Notes: generated from the sequence alone by a model not told the origin. DNA of 64,000 nt from Streptomyces violaceusniger (GCA_005405945.1 BJHW01000001.1:8494001-8558000), one strand, 5' to 3'; counted from the stretch's first letter, positions 44,548 to 54,553 are shown. Translations and numbers: made by a program.

Positions 44548-45880
44548 CACGGACCGCCCCGAGGCGATTGACGCCCAGGCGCTGGAGGAGGTGGTGCGGT
44601 TCACCTCCGATCTGATCAGGATCGACACCACCAACCGCGGCGGCGGCGACTGCTCGGAGCGCCCGGCCGCCGAGTACGTGGCGGAGATGCTCGGCGATGT
44701 GGAGATCGAGCCCACCCTGCTGGAGCGGTCGCCGGGGCGCACCAATGTCGTGGCCCGGATCGAGGGCACCGATCCGTCCGCGCCCGCGCTGCTGGTCCAC
44801 GGCCACCTGGACGTGGTGCCCGCCGAGCCCGCCGACTGGACCGTGCACCCCTTCTCCGGGGAGGTGCGCGACGGGGTCGTCTGGGGCCGGGGCGCCATCG
44901 ACATGAAGGACATGGACGCGATGGTGCTCGCCGTCGTCCGGGCCTGGGCGCGGAGGGGCGTGCGGCCGCGCCGGGACATCGTGCTGGCCTTCACCGCCGA
45001 CGAGGAGGACAGCGCCGCCTGGGGCGCCGGCTTCCTCGCCGACCGTCACGCCGGGCTCTTCGAGGGCTGCACCGAGGGCATCAGCGAGTCCGGAGCCTTC
45101 ACCTTCCACGCCGGGTCCGGGACGCGGATCTACCCGATCGCTGCGGGGGAGCGCGGCACGGCCTGGCTGAAGCTCACCGCACACGGCCGCGCCGGACACG
45201 GCTCCAAGGTCAACCGGGACAACGCGGTCAGCCGGCTGGCCGCCGCCGTCACCCGCATCGGTGAGCACAACTGGCCGGTCCGGCTGACGCCCACGGTGAA
45301 GTCCGCGCTCACCGAACTGGCCGCGCTCCAGGGCGTCCCGGCCGAGATGGACGCCCCGGACTTCGACGTCGACGCCCTGCTGGCCAAGCTGGGGCCCGCC
45401 GCCGCCCTGGTCGAGCCCACCGTGCGCAACAGCGCCAACCCCACGGTGCTGGAGGCCGGTTACAAGGTCAATGTGATTCCCGGCAGCGCGACCGCCTATG
45501 TGGACGGGCGGATGCTGCCCGGCGGCGAGGAGGAGTTCCACGACACCCTCGACCGGCTCACCGGCCCGGATGTGGAGTGGGAGTTCCACCACCGGGAGCG
45601 TCCGCTGGAGGCGCCGATCGACACGCCCACGTACCGGGCGATGCGCGCCGCCGTCGAGCACTTCGACCCGGGCGCCCGTGCCGTGCCGTACTGCATGTCG
45701 GGCGGCACCGACGCCAAGCAGTTCTCCCGGCTCGGCATCGCCGGATACGGCTTCTCGCCGCTGCGCCTGCCCGAGGGCTTCGACTATCAGGCGCTCTACC
45801 ACGCCGTGGACGAGCGGGTGCCGGTGGAGGCACTGCACTTCGGCGTCCGCGTGCTCGACCACTTCCTGCAGAAGGCGTGA
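44540..45880 (+). CDS. M20-family metallopeptidase (dipeptidase/acylase type)
   Basis: 446 aa from an ATG preceded by GGAGGAG. Dinuclear zinc ligands: LVHGHLDVVPAEP (His, Asp), GRGAIDMKDMDAM (bridging Asp), FTADEEDSAAWGA (Glu pair; one Glu is the catalytic base) and SGGTDAKQF. The dimerisation domain includes LKLTAHGRAGHGSK. The family hydrolyses dipeptides or N-acyl amino acids, which fits a peptide-use operon with the flanking M55 and S9 enzymes. Confidence 0.9.
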   Translation: MADTDRPEAIDAQALEEVVRFTSDLIRIDTTNRGGGDCSERPAAEYVAEMLGDVEIEPTLLERSPGRTNVVARIEGTDPSAPALLVHGHLDVVPAEPADWTVHPFSGEVRDGVVWGRGAIDMKDMDAMVLAVVRAWARRGVRPRRDIVLAFTADEEDSAAWGAGFLADRHAGLFEGCTEGISESGAFTFHAGSGTRIYPIAAGERGTAWLKLTAHGRAGHGSKVNRDNAVSRLAAAVTRIGEHNWPVRLTPTVKSALTELAALQGVPAEMDAPDFDVDALLAKLGPAAALVEPTVRNSANPTVLEAGYKVNVIPGSATAYVDGRMLPGGEEEFHDTLDRLTGPDVEWEFHHRERPLEAPIDTPTYRAMRAAVEHFDPGARAVPYCMSGGTDAKQFSRLGIAGYGFSPLRLPEGFDYQALYHAVDERVPVEALHFGVRVLDHFLQKA

Positions 45881-45888
45881 GGAACACG

Positions 45889-47955
45889 GTGCAGCAGCAG
45901 ACGGCCGTCACGGCCCCTTACGGCCACTGGCCCTCGCCGATCGACGCCGCGCTCGTCGCCTCCCACGACGGCCATCCGGAGTATGTGGGCACGGTCGGCG
46001 AGGAGGTGTGGTGGACCGCGCCGCGCCCCGGCGAGGGCGGCCGCCGCGCCCTGATCCGGCGGCGGACCGACGGCGCCGAGGTCCCGGTGCTGGCCCCGCC
46101 GTGGAACGTGCGCAGCAAGGTGATGGGGTACGGCGGAATGCCCTGGGCCGCGGTGGACCGCGCGAGCGGCGGCCCGCTGGTGGTCTTCGTCCACTTCGCC
46201 GACCAGCGGTTGTACGTCCACGAGCCGGACGCCCCGGCCGGGGCCGCGCCGCGCCCGCTGACCCCGCTGTCGGCGGTGGGGGAGGGGCTGCGCTGGGCCG
46301 ACCCGGTGCTCCGCCCGGAGCGCGGCGAGGTGTGGTGTGTGCTGGAGGAGTTCACCGGCGCGGGGCCGACGGATGTGCGGCGGGTGATCGCCGCCGTGCC
46401 GCTGGACGGTTCGGCCGCCGGGGACCGTGCGGCGGTGCGCGAGCTGACCGACGACCGCCATCGCTTCCTCACCGGGCCCCGGCTCTCGCCCGACGGCCGG
46501 CGGGCCGCCTGGATCGTCTGGGACCACCCCCGGATGCCCTGGGACGGCACGGAGGTGATGCTGGCCGATGTCGCGGAGGACGGCTCCCTCACCGGCGCTC
46601 GGGCGGTGCTGGGCGGGCCCGAGGAGTCGGTCGCCCAGATCGAGTGGGCCGAGGACGGCGCGCTGCTCGCGGCCACCGACCGCACCGGCTGGTGGAATCT
46701 GCACCGTCTCCAGCCGCCGGAGGAGGCGGCCGGTGCGCGGGAACGGACCACGGCCGGGCGGCCGGTGGAGCTGTGTCCGCGCCAGGAGGAGTTCGCCGGG
46801 CCGCTGTGGAAGCTGGGCCACCGCTGGTTCGCCCCGCTGACCGGCGGTCTGATCGCGGTGTTGCACGGCCGGGGCGCGGCGGCCCTCGGCATCCTCGACC
46901 CACGGACCGGCGAACTGGCCGATGTGCCCGGCCCCTGGACCGAATGGGAGCCCACGCTGGCCGTGAACGGCACCCGCGTGGTCGGCGTCGCGGCCGGTCC
47001 GCACAGCGGCCATGAGGTGGTGGAGCTGGACGTGTGCACCGGGCGCTCCCGGGTCATCGGCAGCGCCCACAGCGACCCCGTGGACCCCGCGTACTACCCC
47101 CGGCCGGAGGCCCGCACCTTCACCGGACCGGACGGCCGGGAGATCCACGCCCAGCTCTACCCACCGCACCATCCCGGCCACACCGCACCGGATGGTGAGC
47201 TTCCGCCGTATGTCATCTGGGCCCACGGCGGGCCCACCGGCCGTGCCCCGCTCGTGCTCGACCTGGAGATCGCCTACTTCACCTCGCGCGGCATCGGCGT
47301 CGCCGAGGTCAACTACGGGGGCTCCACCGGCTATGGCCGCGCCTACCGCGAGCGGCTGCGTGAGCGATGGGGCGTGGTCGACGTCCAGGACTGCGCCGCC
47401 GTCGCGGAGGCGCTCGCCGACGAGGGCGTCGCCGACCGCGCCCGGCTCGCGATCCGCGGCGGCAGCGCGGGCGGCTGGACGGCGGCGGCCTCCCTCACCG
47501 CCACAGACCTCTACGCCTGTGCCACCGTCAGCTACCCCATCCTCGACCTGGTCTCCTGGGCCACCGGCGGCACCCATGACTTCGAGTCGCGCTACACCGA
47601 ATCGCTGGTCGGCCCGCTCGATGAGGTGGCCGACCGCTACCGCGAGCGCTCCCCGCTGCACCGGGCCGACCGCGTCGGCTCGCCCTTCGTACTGCTCCAG
47701 GGGCTGGACGACACCATCTGCCCGCCCGAGCAGTGCGAGCGGTTCCTGGAGGCGGTCTCCGGGCGCGGCGTCCCGCACGCGTATCTCACCTTCGAGGGCG
47801 AGGGCCATGGATTCCGCCGCGTCGATACGATGATCCGCGCCCTGGAGGCCGAATTGTCGCTGTACATCCAGACCTTCGGGCTGATCAGATCCGATGTGCC
47901 CACCCTGGAGCTGCTGAAGTCAGCGGTTCCTGACTCCACTGGAGGAGCGAGTTGA
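45889..47955 (+). CDS. S9-family prolyl-oligopeptidase-like serine peptidase
   Basis: 688 aa from GTG with GAGGA just upstream. An N-terminal beta-propeller (residues 1-400; RFLTGPRLSPDGRRAAWIVW blade) covers an alpha/beta-hydrolase: YVIWAHGGPTGRAPL (oxyanion), GVAEVNYGGSTGYGRAYRE, AIRGGSAGGWTAAA (nucleophile Ser), LQGLDDTICPPEQ (Asp) and EGEGHGFRR (His). The triad is complete. No signal peptide, so it is cytoplasmic. It cuts short peptides or acyl-aminoacyl bonds. Overlaps the next gene by 4 nt. Confidence 0.9.
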   Translation: MQQQTAVTAPYGHWPSPIDAALVASHDGHPEYVGTVGEEVWWTAPRPGEGGRRALIRRRTDGAEVPVLAPPWNVRSKVMGYGGMPWAAVDRASGGPLVVFVHFADQRLYVHEPDAPAGAAPRPLTPLSAVGEGLRWADPVLRPERGEVWCVLEEFTGAGPTDVRRVIAAVPLDGSAAGDRAAVRELTDDRHRFLTGPRLSPDGRRAAWIVWDHPRMPWDGTEVMLADVAEDGSLTGARAVLGGPEESVAQIEWAEDGALLAATDRTGWWNLHRLQPPEEAAGARERTTAGRPVELCPRQEEFAGPLWKLGHRWFAPLTGGLIAVLHGRGAAALGILDPRTGELADVPGPWTEWEPTLAVNGTRVVGVAAGPHSGHEVVELDVCTGRSRVIGSAHSDPVDPAYYPRPEARTFTGPDGREIHAQLYPPHHPGHTAPDGELPPYVIWAHGGPTGRAPLVLDLEIAYFTSRGIGVAEVNYGGSTGYGRAYRERLRERWGVVDVQDCAAVAEALADEGVADRARLAIRGGSAGGWTAAASLTATDLYACATVSYPILDLVSWATGGTHDFESRYTESLVGPLDEVADRYRERSPLHRADRVGSPFVLLQGLDDTICPPEQCERFLEAVSGRGVPHAYLTFEGEGHGFRRVDTMIRALEAELSLYIQTFGLIRSDVPTLELLKSAVPDSTGGAS

Positions 47956-48695
47956 CACCCCCACCGGCCCCGCGCATCGTCGGCCGTGACCCGCTGCCCA
48001 CCGCCGTCGCCGATGTCTGGCCCCAGGGCGGCGAGCCCGAGACCTGGCTGCTCAGCGTCTCGCGGTACACCGCGGCCATGGACGCGGGCGCGCCCGGCAC
48101 GATCCTGGACGCCGAGGAGCGGGAGCGGGCCTCGAAGTTCCTGCGGGCGGAGGACCGCGAGCGCTATACGGCGGCCCACCTGGGGCTGCGGGAGCTGCTC
48201 GGCGCCTATCTGGGCATGGCCCCGGCCGATGTGCCGTTCACTCGCGAGGCGTGCCCCGGCTGCGGCGGCCCGCACGGCCGCCCCGCCGTGTCCGGCACCC
48301 CGCTGCACTTCAACATGTCGCACGCCGGTGATCTGGTGCTCTTCGCCTTCGCGGGCTCCCCGGTCGGCGTGGACGTGGAGAAGCTCCAGCCCGCCTCGGT
48401 GGTCGAGCAGGTCGCCGAGAGCCTGCACCCCAAGGAGCGCGCCGAGCTGGACGCGCTGACTGCGGCCGACCGGCCCGCCGCCTTCGCCCGCTGCTGGACC
48501 CGCAAGGAGGCCTACCTCAAGGGCCTGGGCACCGGCCTGTCGCGGGACCCGGCGGTCAACTATGTCGGCACCGGGCTCTCCGCCGTGCCGGTCGGCCCGT
48601 GGGCGATGACCGACATCCCCGTGGACGGGGCCATATCCGGCGGTTCCGGCTATGCGGCGGCCATGGCGCTGCTGACATCATTGCCGCATGCCTGA
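47952..48695 (+). CDS. 4'-phosphopantetheinyl transferase, Sfp/AcpT type
   Basis: 247 aa from a rare TTG start with a strong GGAGGAG site; TTGA overlaps the peptidase stop. It moves 4'-phosphopantetheine from CoA onto carrier-protein serines of polyketide, non-ribosomal peptide or fatty acid synthases. Motifs: PLHFNMSHAGDLVLFAF (P1/P2), PVGVDVEKLQ (Mg Asp and Glu), FARCWTRKEAYLKGLGTGL (P3 with W-KEA-K). A four-Cys-like CPGCGG occurs midway. Its place in a peptidase operon is unusual. Confidence 0.92.
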   Translation: MTPPPAPRIVGRDPLPTAVADVWPQGGEPETWLLSVSRYTAAMDAGAPGTILDAEERERASKFLRAEDRERYTAAHLGLRELLGAYLGMAPADVPFTREACPGCGGPHGRPAVSGTPLHFNMSHAGDLVLFAFAGSPVGVDVEKLQPASVVEQVAESLHPKERAELDALTAADRPAAFARCWTRKEAYLKGLGTGLSRDPAVNYVGTGLSAVPVGPWAMTDIPVDGAISGGSGYAAAMALLTSLPHA

Positions 48696-49244
48696 CGTCC
48701 GGTATGTCGCCGAGGGAACCCGGGCCGCCATTCGCCACACCCGCCGCGAGGACGGTGCGGAGTTCACCAGGCGTGCCCGGGAGAGCATGGCGTTCCACCG
48801 CCCCTGGCTCACCCTCCCCACCACCGAGTCGGCCTTCCAGCACTACATCGCCCAGCTGGAGCGCGAGGACCGCGAGGGCTTCCTGGTCTGCGTCAGGGAG
48901 ACCGGTGACATGGCCGGATTCATCAACATCAACAACATCGTGCGCGGTGCCTTCCAGTGCGGCTCGATCGGCTACGGCGCCTTTCCGCCCGGCGCCGGGC
49001 AGGGCTATATGTCCGAGGGGCTCGGGCTCGTGCTGCGCCATGCCTTCGGGCCGCTGGGGCTGCACCGCCTCGAGGTCAACATCCAGCCGGGGAACAAGGC
49101 GTCGATCGGGCTGGTGAAGCGTCATGGCTTCCGGCTGGAGGGGTTCTCCCCGACTTCCTCTACATCGAGGGAGCCTGGCGCGACCACGAGCGATGGGCCA
49201 TGACCAGCGACATGCTGAACCAGCAGCGGACCGACCCTGGCTGA
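48688..49244 (+). CDS. GNAT N-acetyltransferase, RimJ/RimL type (one frame break)
   Basis: 185 aa after repair. TRAAIRHTRREDGAEFTRRA, GFININNIVRGAFQCGSIGY, and the acetyl-CoA loop with PGAGQGYMSEGLGLVLRHAF, then HRLEVNIQPGNKASIGLVKR. The break is at the C run 49148-49151; one added base gives EGFSPDFLYIEGAWRDHERW and the normal ending. Target is probably an N-terminal or amino-group substrate. It overlaps the transferase gene by 8 nt and ends the operon. Confidence 0.88.
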
Positions 49245-49481
49245 CGGTGCGGGGGCGGCGGCGGTGCGGGGCCGATGACGGTGCGGGGTGTCGTCCGACG
49301 GCGCCGGGGGCCGGGTGCCAGGGGCCGACCGACGGTGCCGGGCGCAGGCCGACGGGGCGGCTGACGGGTCACCATGATCGGTCCGAAGCCGCTCTGTTCA
49401 GCGGGCCCGTCGGCGTTGTTCCATGGTCACCGGACGGTCGCCGCACCGAGGTGACCCAAGGCAGTCGGAACGAGGCAGCCC
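49245..49481. other. Spacer with GGTGCGGGG-type repeats
   Basis: Low-complexity repeats of GGTGCGGGG/GACGGTGC (49246-49345) and two copies of GGTCACC (near 49368 and 49424). No gene; the start of the DUF5107 gene lies at its end. Confidence 0.5.
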
Positions 49482-51681
49482 GTGGCCACGAGCCTGCGAC
49501 GTACCACTCTGACCCTCCCCACCGCCCCCGTGGGGCCCGACAACCCCCTGCCCGCGCTGCGCCCCCTCGACGAGGTGCACCGCGTGGACGACCACACCCG
49601 GGCCACCCTCCCCGCCGACATGGCCCGTCAGGTCGCCTACGCACCGCTGCGGTCGGTGCTGCCGGTGCGGCTGCGCGACGGCTACGGCCGCGACCGTGCC
49701 CCCGCCGCGCTCGACTCCATCGTCCTGGAGAACGACCAGCTGCGCGCCACCGTGCTGCCCGGGCTCGGCGGCCGGGTCCACTCACTGGTCCACAAGCCGA
49801 CCGGCCGCGAGCTGCTGTACCGCAACCCGGTGCTCCAGCCCGCCGACTTCGCCCTCAACGGCGCCTGGTTCTCCGGCGGGATCGAGTGGAACATCGGCGC
49901 CACCGGCCACACCACGCTCTCCTGTGCACCCCTGCACGCCGCCCGCGTCCCCGCGCCCGACGCCGCCGACGGGGGCGCGATGGTGCGGCTGTGGGAGTGG
50001 GAGCGGCTGCGCGATCTGCCCTTCCAGGTGGATCTGTGGCTGCCCGCCGACTCCGCGTTCCTCTACGTGGGCGTCAGGATCCGCAACCCCCACCACCTCC
50101 CCGCCCCCGTCTACTGGTGGTCCAACATCGCCGTCCCGAGGACGAGCACACCCGCGTCCTCGCCCCCGCCGACGAGGCCTGGCACTTCGGCTACGGCCGC
50201 TCCCTCAGCAAGGTGCCGGTCCCGGAGTGGGACGGCGCCGACCGCACCTATCCGCTGCGCGGCGCCTATCCCGCCGACTACTTCTACGAGGTGCCCGACG
50301 GCGCCCGCCGCTGGATCGCCTCGCTCGACGCCGACGGGGGCGGTCTCGTCCAGACCTCGACCGATCTGCTGCGCGGCCGCAAGCTCTTCGTCTGGGGCTC
50401 GGGCCCCGGCGGACGGCGGTGGCAGGAGTGGCTGACCGAGCCCGGCACCGGCGGCTACGCCGAGATCCAGGCCGGGCTCGCCCGCACCCAGCTGGAGCAC
50501 ATCCCGCTGGAGGCGGGGAGGAGTTCGCCTGGTTGGAGGCGTACGGCCCGCTCACCGCCGACCCAGCGGCCGTCCACGGCGCGGACTGGGCCGCCGCCCG
50601 CCGCGAGACCGAGACCCGGCTGGAGGCGGCGCTGCCGCGCGCCGCCGTCGACGCGGCCTACGCCGCCTGGCGCCCGTACGCCGACGCGGCACCGGTGGAG
50701 CGGCTCGCGACCGGCTCCGGCTGGGGCGCGCTGGAGATCGAGCGCGGCGGATTCGAGTTGCCCGGGACGCCGTTCGACCCGGACACGCTGGGGGAGGAGC
50801 AGGAGCCATGGCGCCGGTTGCTGCGCACCGGCGCCCTCCCCGACTGGGAGCCGGGCTCCTCCCAGGCCGACCCCGGCGCCTCCGTGGTCGCGCCCGCCTG
50901 GCGCGACCTCCTCGAAGCGGCGCCCTCGACCGCAGCTGCCGAGTATCACCTGGGCGTCGCCCAGTGGCACGCGGGCGACCGTGCCCAGGCCGAGCGCAGC
51001 TGGGAGCGGTCGCTGCGGTGCGCGGAGACGCCCTGGGCGCTGCGCTGTCTGGCCGTCGCCGACGCCACCTCCGGCCATCCGGCGCGCGCGGCGGAACGGC
51101 TGCTGCGCGCCGTACGGCTCCTCCTCGCCTCGGCCGCCGCCCCGGAGCCCGAGGCGCCCCCGGTGCTCGAAGCGGCGGGTACGGGGCAGGGCGTGGCGCC
51201 GCGGAGGGAGGGCGCTGGTCAGGGGGCGGCCGTCTCGTCGGCCGCGGGCGTTGGGCAGGGGGTGGCCGTCTCGCTGGCCGCGCCGCCCGTCGCCGCCGAT
51301 CCGGCCGCCCTGGAGACGGCCGAGGCGGCGCTCGGCCGGGAGGCGATCCTCGCGCTGCTCGCGGCCGACCGCGCCGACGACGCACGAGCGGTTCTCGACG
51401 GGCTACGCCCCGCCATCCGCGCGCGCGGCCGCTTCCGGCTGCTGCGTGCCCAGGTCCTGCTGGCCCAGGGCGACGCCCTGGCCGCGCGCGCCGTCTTCGA
51501 CGAGGGCTTCGAGGTCTGCGACCTGCGCGAGGGCGACGAGGCGTTGAGCGACACCTGGTACGCGATCGTGGAACGGCTGGCGACCGGCAGCGAGGACCCA
51601 CTCACCGAGGAGGCCCGCGCCCGGATCCACGCCGAGCACCCCCTCCCCGCCCCCTACGAATTCCGCATGCGCCCCGCCTAG
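49482..51681 (+). CDS. DUF5107 protein with C-terminal TPR-like repeats (two frame breaks)
   Basis: 733 aa after repair, GTG start. The N-terminal DUF5107 part is a galactose-mutarotase-like beta-sandwich: LDSIVLENDQLRATVLPGLG, GRVHSLVHKPTGRELLYRNP, FSGGIEWNIGATGHTTLSC, VYWWSNIAVPEDEHTRVLAP. The C-terminal part is helical (AAEYHLGVAQWHAGDRAQAE, RFRLLRAQVLLAQGDALAA), as in TPR proteins. A low-complexity linker (GAGQGAAVSSAAGVGQGVAV) sits between repeats. Breaks: near 50138 (one G) and the G run 50515-50518. Function unknown; the fold suggests carbohydrate binding or epimerisation. Confidence 0.8.
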
Positions 51682-52209
51682 CGGACCCACGGCCCGCAGG
51701 TGGCCTGCCGGGGTCGCGTCCATCTAGCGAACGGTTTGACCGGCGTGCGCCCGCTTAGCGAGACCTTGGCCGGGTTGCGCCCGCGTCCCGCAGGTGGTCT
51801 GGGCCTCAATGGGGTGCCTGCCGGCTTGGCCCGGGGTGGCCTTGCTCGGAGGCGGGCTTGACCGCGCTGCGCCCGCGGGCGGCCGTGCGGAGGCGGGCCG
51901 ACCCGGGGCGCGCCCGCACGCGTCCTGCGGCCTGCACGCGTCCTGCGGCCTGCAAGCGTGCTGCGGCCCGCAACGCTGACCGCTGTGTGCCCGCGCTGGC
52001 GAGCCCGGATTGCGTCCGTCGGCGGCCTGCGTTCTGCCGGGCGCGTCGCGGCCTGATCGGCATGCACCCGTATGGGCGGGCGCCGCGGCGTGGGCCGTCG
52101 CGGGTCAGGGCGGTGTTGGGTCCGCATGGCGGTGCCCCATGGCGGGCACTCGGGCACGGGCGCCGGCATGGCGCGTCAGTGGCGCATCAGCGGAAAGGAG
52201 CCGCGTACC
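51682..52209. repeat. Gene-free stretch with 18-bp tandem repeats
   Basis: Three copies of GCACGCGTCCTGCGGCCT at 51916-51933, 51934-51951 and 51952-51969 (last imperfect), flanked by recurring GTTGCGCCCGC/GCTGCGCCCGCG pieces from 51740 to 51890. The open frames here are repeat translations. The ribosome site GGAAAGGAG of the next gene is at 52191-52199. Confidence 0.65.
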
Positions 52210-52652
52210 GTGAAGAGACCGCATGATCCTGGGGCGGATCCGGAGGATGAGGGGATTCCCGATCTGCAGGACGGGACGCCCGGGCAGCAGTGGGCCGAGG
52301 ATCCTGAGCAGTTGCCCGTGGCCGGGGACGAGCCGACGATCGCCGAGTACCGGGACACCACGAGCGCGGAGACGCGTGAGCGGGAGTCGCTCGACGAGCG
52401 GTTGACGGACGAGGAGCCGGAGGCGGGGAGCCGGTCGGCAGCGTGCCGGAACCGGCGGGGCTGTTGTACGACGAGCCGGACCCCGACCTCCCGCGTGAGC
52501 AGGACGTCTACTCCCAGGAGGGCTCGACCAGCGGGCTGTCCGCCGAGGAGGAGGCGGTCCGGATCAAGAGCGATGAGCTCCGGGATATGGACGATCTCTA
52601 CGAGGAGGTCGACGACGAGGAGGTCATCGTGGATCCGGGACCGCCCTCCTGA
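52210..52652 (+). CDS. DUF5709 acidic protein (one frame break)
   Basis: 147 aa after repair, GTG start with GGAAAGGAG. Strongly acidic throughout: DPGADPEDEGIPDLQDG, DEPTIAEYRDTTSAETRERE, SLDERLTDEEPEAGE, then LLYDEPDPDLPREQDVYSQE and DMDDLYEEVDDEEVIVDPG. Matches the DUF5709 family of uncharacterised actinobacterial proteins, often seen among stress genes. Break at the G run 52425-52428. Confidence 0.8.
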
Positions 52653-52684
52653 CGGGTCTGCCGGACGGTGTGTTCACGGGCGGG

Positions 52685-53038
52685 TCACGCGGTCGGGTTC
52701 CGGTCGACGTACTCGAAGATCGAGCCGTCGGGGTGGCGCGCCACCAGGGTGCGGCCCACGGGGGCGGGCAGCGGACCGGCGACGATCTGCCCGCCGACCG
52801 CCGTGAGATCGGCGATCGCCTCGTCCACGTCCTGCACCGCGATCGTCGCCGTGATCTTGCGGAGGATCGACATCTCCGACTCCGGCCCGCTCATCAGGAA
52901 GAAGCAGCCGACCGCCGCGACCGCGACGGGGCCGCGCTGGAAGCGCACCGCCTCGGCTCCCGTCAGCTTTTCGTAGACGGCGATCGCCGAGTCCAGGTCG
53001 TCGACGCACACGCGGAGTGAAGTCCCCAGAATATCCAT
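52685..53038 (-). CDS. VOC-family (glyoxalase/bleomycin-resistance-like) protein
   Basis: 117 aa with the paired beta-alpha-beta-beta-beta modules of the vicinal oxygen chelate fold: SLRVCVDDLDSAIAVYEKLT in the first half, ITATIAVQDVDEAIADLTAV and VARHPDGSIFEYVDRNP in the second. No substrate can be assigned. It is convergent with the DUF5709 gene and 23 bp downstream of a methyltransferase on the same strand. Confidence 0.82.
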   Translation of the reverse strand: MDILGTSLRVCVDDLDSAIAVYEKLTGAEAVRFQRGPVAVAAVGCFFLMSGPESEMSILRKITATIAVQDVDEAIADLTAVGGQIVAGPLPAPVGRTLVARHPDGSIFEYVDRNPTA

Positions 53039-53061
53039 GCGGGCGAGCCTAGTTGAACTGC

Positions 53062-53871
53062 TCAGACGCGGCAGAGGATCTCACCGTGCAGGACGGCGAA
53101 CCAACCGTCCGGGGCCTCGCCCCACGTCCGCCACGCCTCCGCGATCGACCGCAGCTCCTCCTCCGTGGCGTGGCCGCCGTCCACCGCGAGCCGGGCGTAG
53201 GAGGAGGCGACCGTGCGTTCCGCCCACAGACCGCTCCACCACGCCCGCTCCTCCTCGGTGGCGTAAGCCCACGCCGTGGCGGTCGAGGTGATGTCGGTGA
53301 ACCCCGCCTCCAGGGCCCAGGAACGCAGCCTGCGACCGGCGTCCGGCTCACCGCCGTTGGCCCGTGCGACCCGGCGGTAGAGGTCCAGCCAGCCGTCCAG
53401 TCCGGGGACGGACGGATACCAGGTCATGGTGGCGTAGTCGGAGTCGCGCACCGCCACGATGCCGCCCGGCGCGCACACCCGTCGCATCTCGCGCAGCGCC
53501 CCCACCGGGTCGCCGACGTGCTGCAGCACCTGATGGGCGTGGACCACGCAGAAGGAGTCGTCGGGGTGGTCCAGCGCGTGGACGTCGGCGACCGCGAAGG
53601 AGATGTTGGTCAGCCCGCGCTCGTCGGCCACCGCGCGGGCCCGCTCCAGGATGGCGCCCTCCGCATCGACGCCCGTGACCTGCCCCTGGGGAACCAGCTC
53701 CGCCAGGTCCGCGGTGATGGTGCCGGGGCCGCAGCCGATGTCCAGGATCCGCATATGGGGCCGCAGATGGCCGGTCAGATACGCGGCGGAGTTGGCCGCT
53801 GTGCGCCAGGTGTGCGAGCGCAGCACCGACTCATGGTGGCCGTGGGTGTAGACGGCGGTGTCCTTCGGCAT
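53062..53871 (-). CDS. Class I SAM-dependent methyltransferase (UbiE/type-11 like)
   Basis: 269 aa from the ATG of MPKDTAVYTHGHHESVL with GGGGGAG upstream; an in-frame ATG at 53925 is rejected. Motif I RILDIGCGPGTITADLAE, then VTGVDAEGAILERARA, HVLQHVGDPVGALREM-type post-I region (seen as HAHQVLQHVGDP) and RRVCAPGGIVAVRDSDY. A small-molecule substrate is likely but unknown. Confidence 0.87.
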   Translation of the reverse strand: MPKDTAVYTHGHHESVLRSHTWRTAANSAAYLTGHLRPHMRILDIGCGPGTITADLAELVPQGQVTGVDAEGAILERARAVADERGLTNISFAVADVHALDHPDDSFCVVHAHQVLQHVGDPVGALREMRRVCAPGGIVAVRDSDYATMTWYPSVPGLDGWLDLYRRVARANGGEPDAGRRLRSWALEAGFTDITSTATAWAYATEEERAWWSGLWAERTVASSYARLAVDGGHATEEELRSIAEAWRTWGEAPDGWFAVLHGEILCRV

Positions 53872-53911
53872 GGCGGAACTCCCCCTTCGGGACCGGTGAA
53901 CGGGTGGCTCC

Positions 53912-53940
53912 ACCGTAGAAGGCATCTCGCATCACGAGAA
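53912..53940 (-). promoter_or_regulatory. Candidate promoter and palindrome of the methyltransferase gene
   Basis: Minus strand TTCTCG (53940-53935), 17 bp, TACGGT (53917-53912). The inverted repeat TCTCG-CATCA-CGAGA (53925-53939) overlaps the -35 region. The -35 matches consensus at only three positions, so activation or weak expression is possible. Confidence 0.4.
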
Positions 53941-54092
53941 GAACCGTCTCGACATGTGAACGATCGGTATCGCGGCGAAGGGGCGGCGGGAGACGAACCC
54001 CACCGCCCCTTCGGCGGACCGTGATGCGGACCTTCGACGGACTGGACGGACTGTGATGCGGAACGGTGATGCGGGAACCGTGTCGCGGCAAT

Positions 54093-54488
54093 TCAGGGCG
54101 GCCCCGTGACATCGCCCCGGCTGATCACGCCCAGCGTGCGCCCCGCCTCGACCACCGGGAGCCGGCCCACCGCATGCCGCCGCATGAGCGCCACCGCCTC
54201 GGCCACCTCCTCGTCCGGTCCGATCGTCACCGGATCCGGGGTGCATACGGCATGGCAGGTGACGGCGAGCGGGTCGACGCCCTCGGCGACCGCGCGGAGG
54301 GTGATGTCGCGGTCGGTGAGGACGCCGAGTACCTCCCCGTCGCTGGCGACCAGCACATCGCCGATGTCCTGTGCGCGCATCAGCTGAGCGGCCTCCACCA
54401 GCGAGGCGTCGGGGCGCACCCAGATCGCGGGCCGCGTCATGACCTCCCGCACGGGACGCGTCGGGTCGTGAGGTGGGTCGTGGGGCAT
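54093..54488 (-). CDS. Two-CBS-domain protein
   Basis: 131 aa: a Bateman pair, VREVMTRPAIWVRPDASLVE with GEVLGVLTDRDITLRAVA, and VCTPDPVTIGPDEEVAEAV with GRTLGVISRGDV. CBS pairs bind adenosine nucleotides and sense energy state or regulate partners. It has its own SigB-like promoter. Confidence 0.88.
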   Translation of the reverse strand: MPHDPPHDPTRPVREVMTRPAIWVRPDASLVEAAQLMRAQDIGDVLVASDGEVLGVLTDRDITLRAVAEGVDPLAVTCHAVCTPDPVTIGPDEEVAEAVALMRRHAVGRLPVVEAGRTLGVISRGDVTGPP

Positions 54489-54527
54489 CTGTCCACCTCC
54501 CCTTCGTGGGTTGACGTGCTGCCCGCA

Positions 54528-54553
54528 GTACCCAGGCGGGGCGGGACATATGC
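54528..54553 (-). promoter_or_regulatory. SigB-like promoter of the CBS gene
   Basis: Minus strand GCAT (54553-54550), 16 bp, GGGTAC (54533-54528). This fits the Streptomyces SigB pattern GNNT-N14-16-GGGTAC/T. It lies 40 bp before the ATG. Confidence 0.5.
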
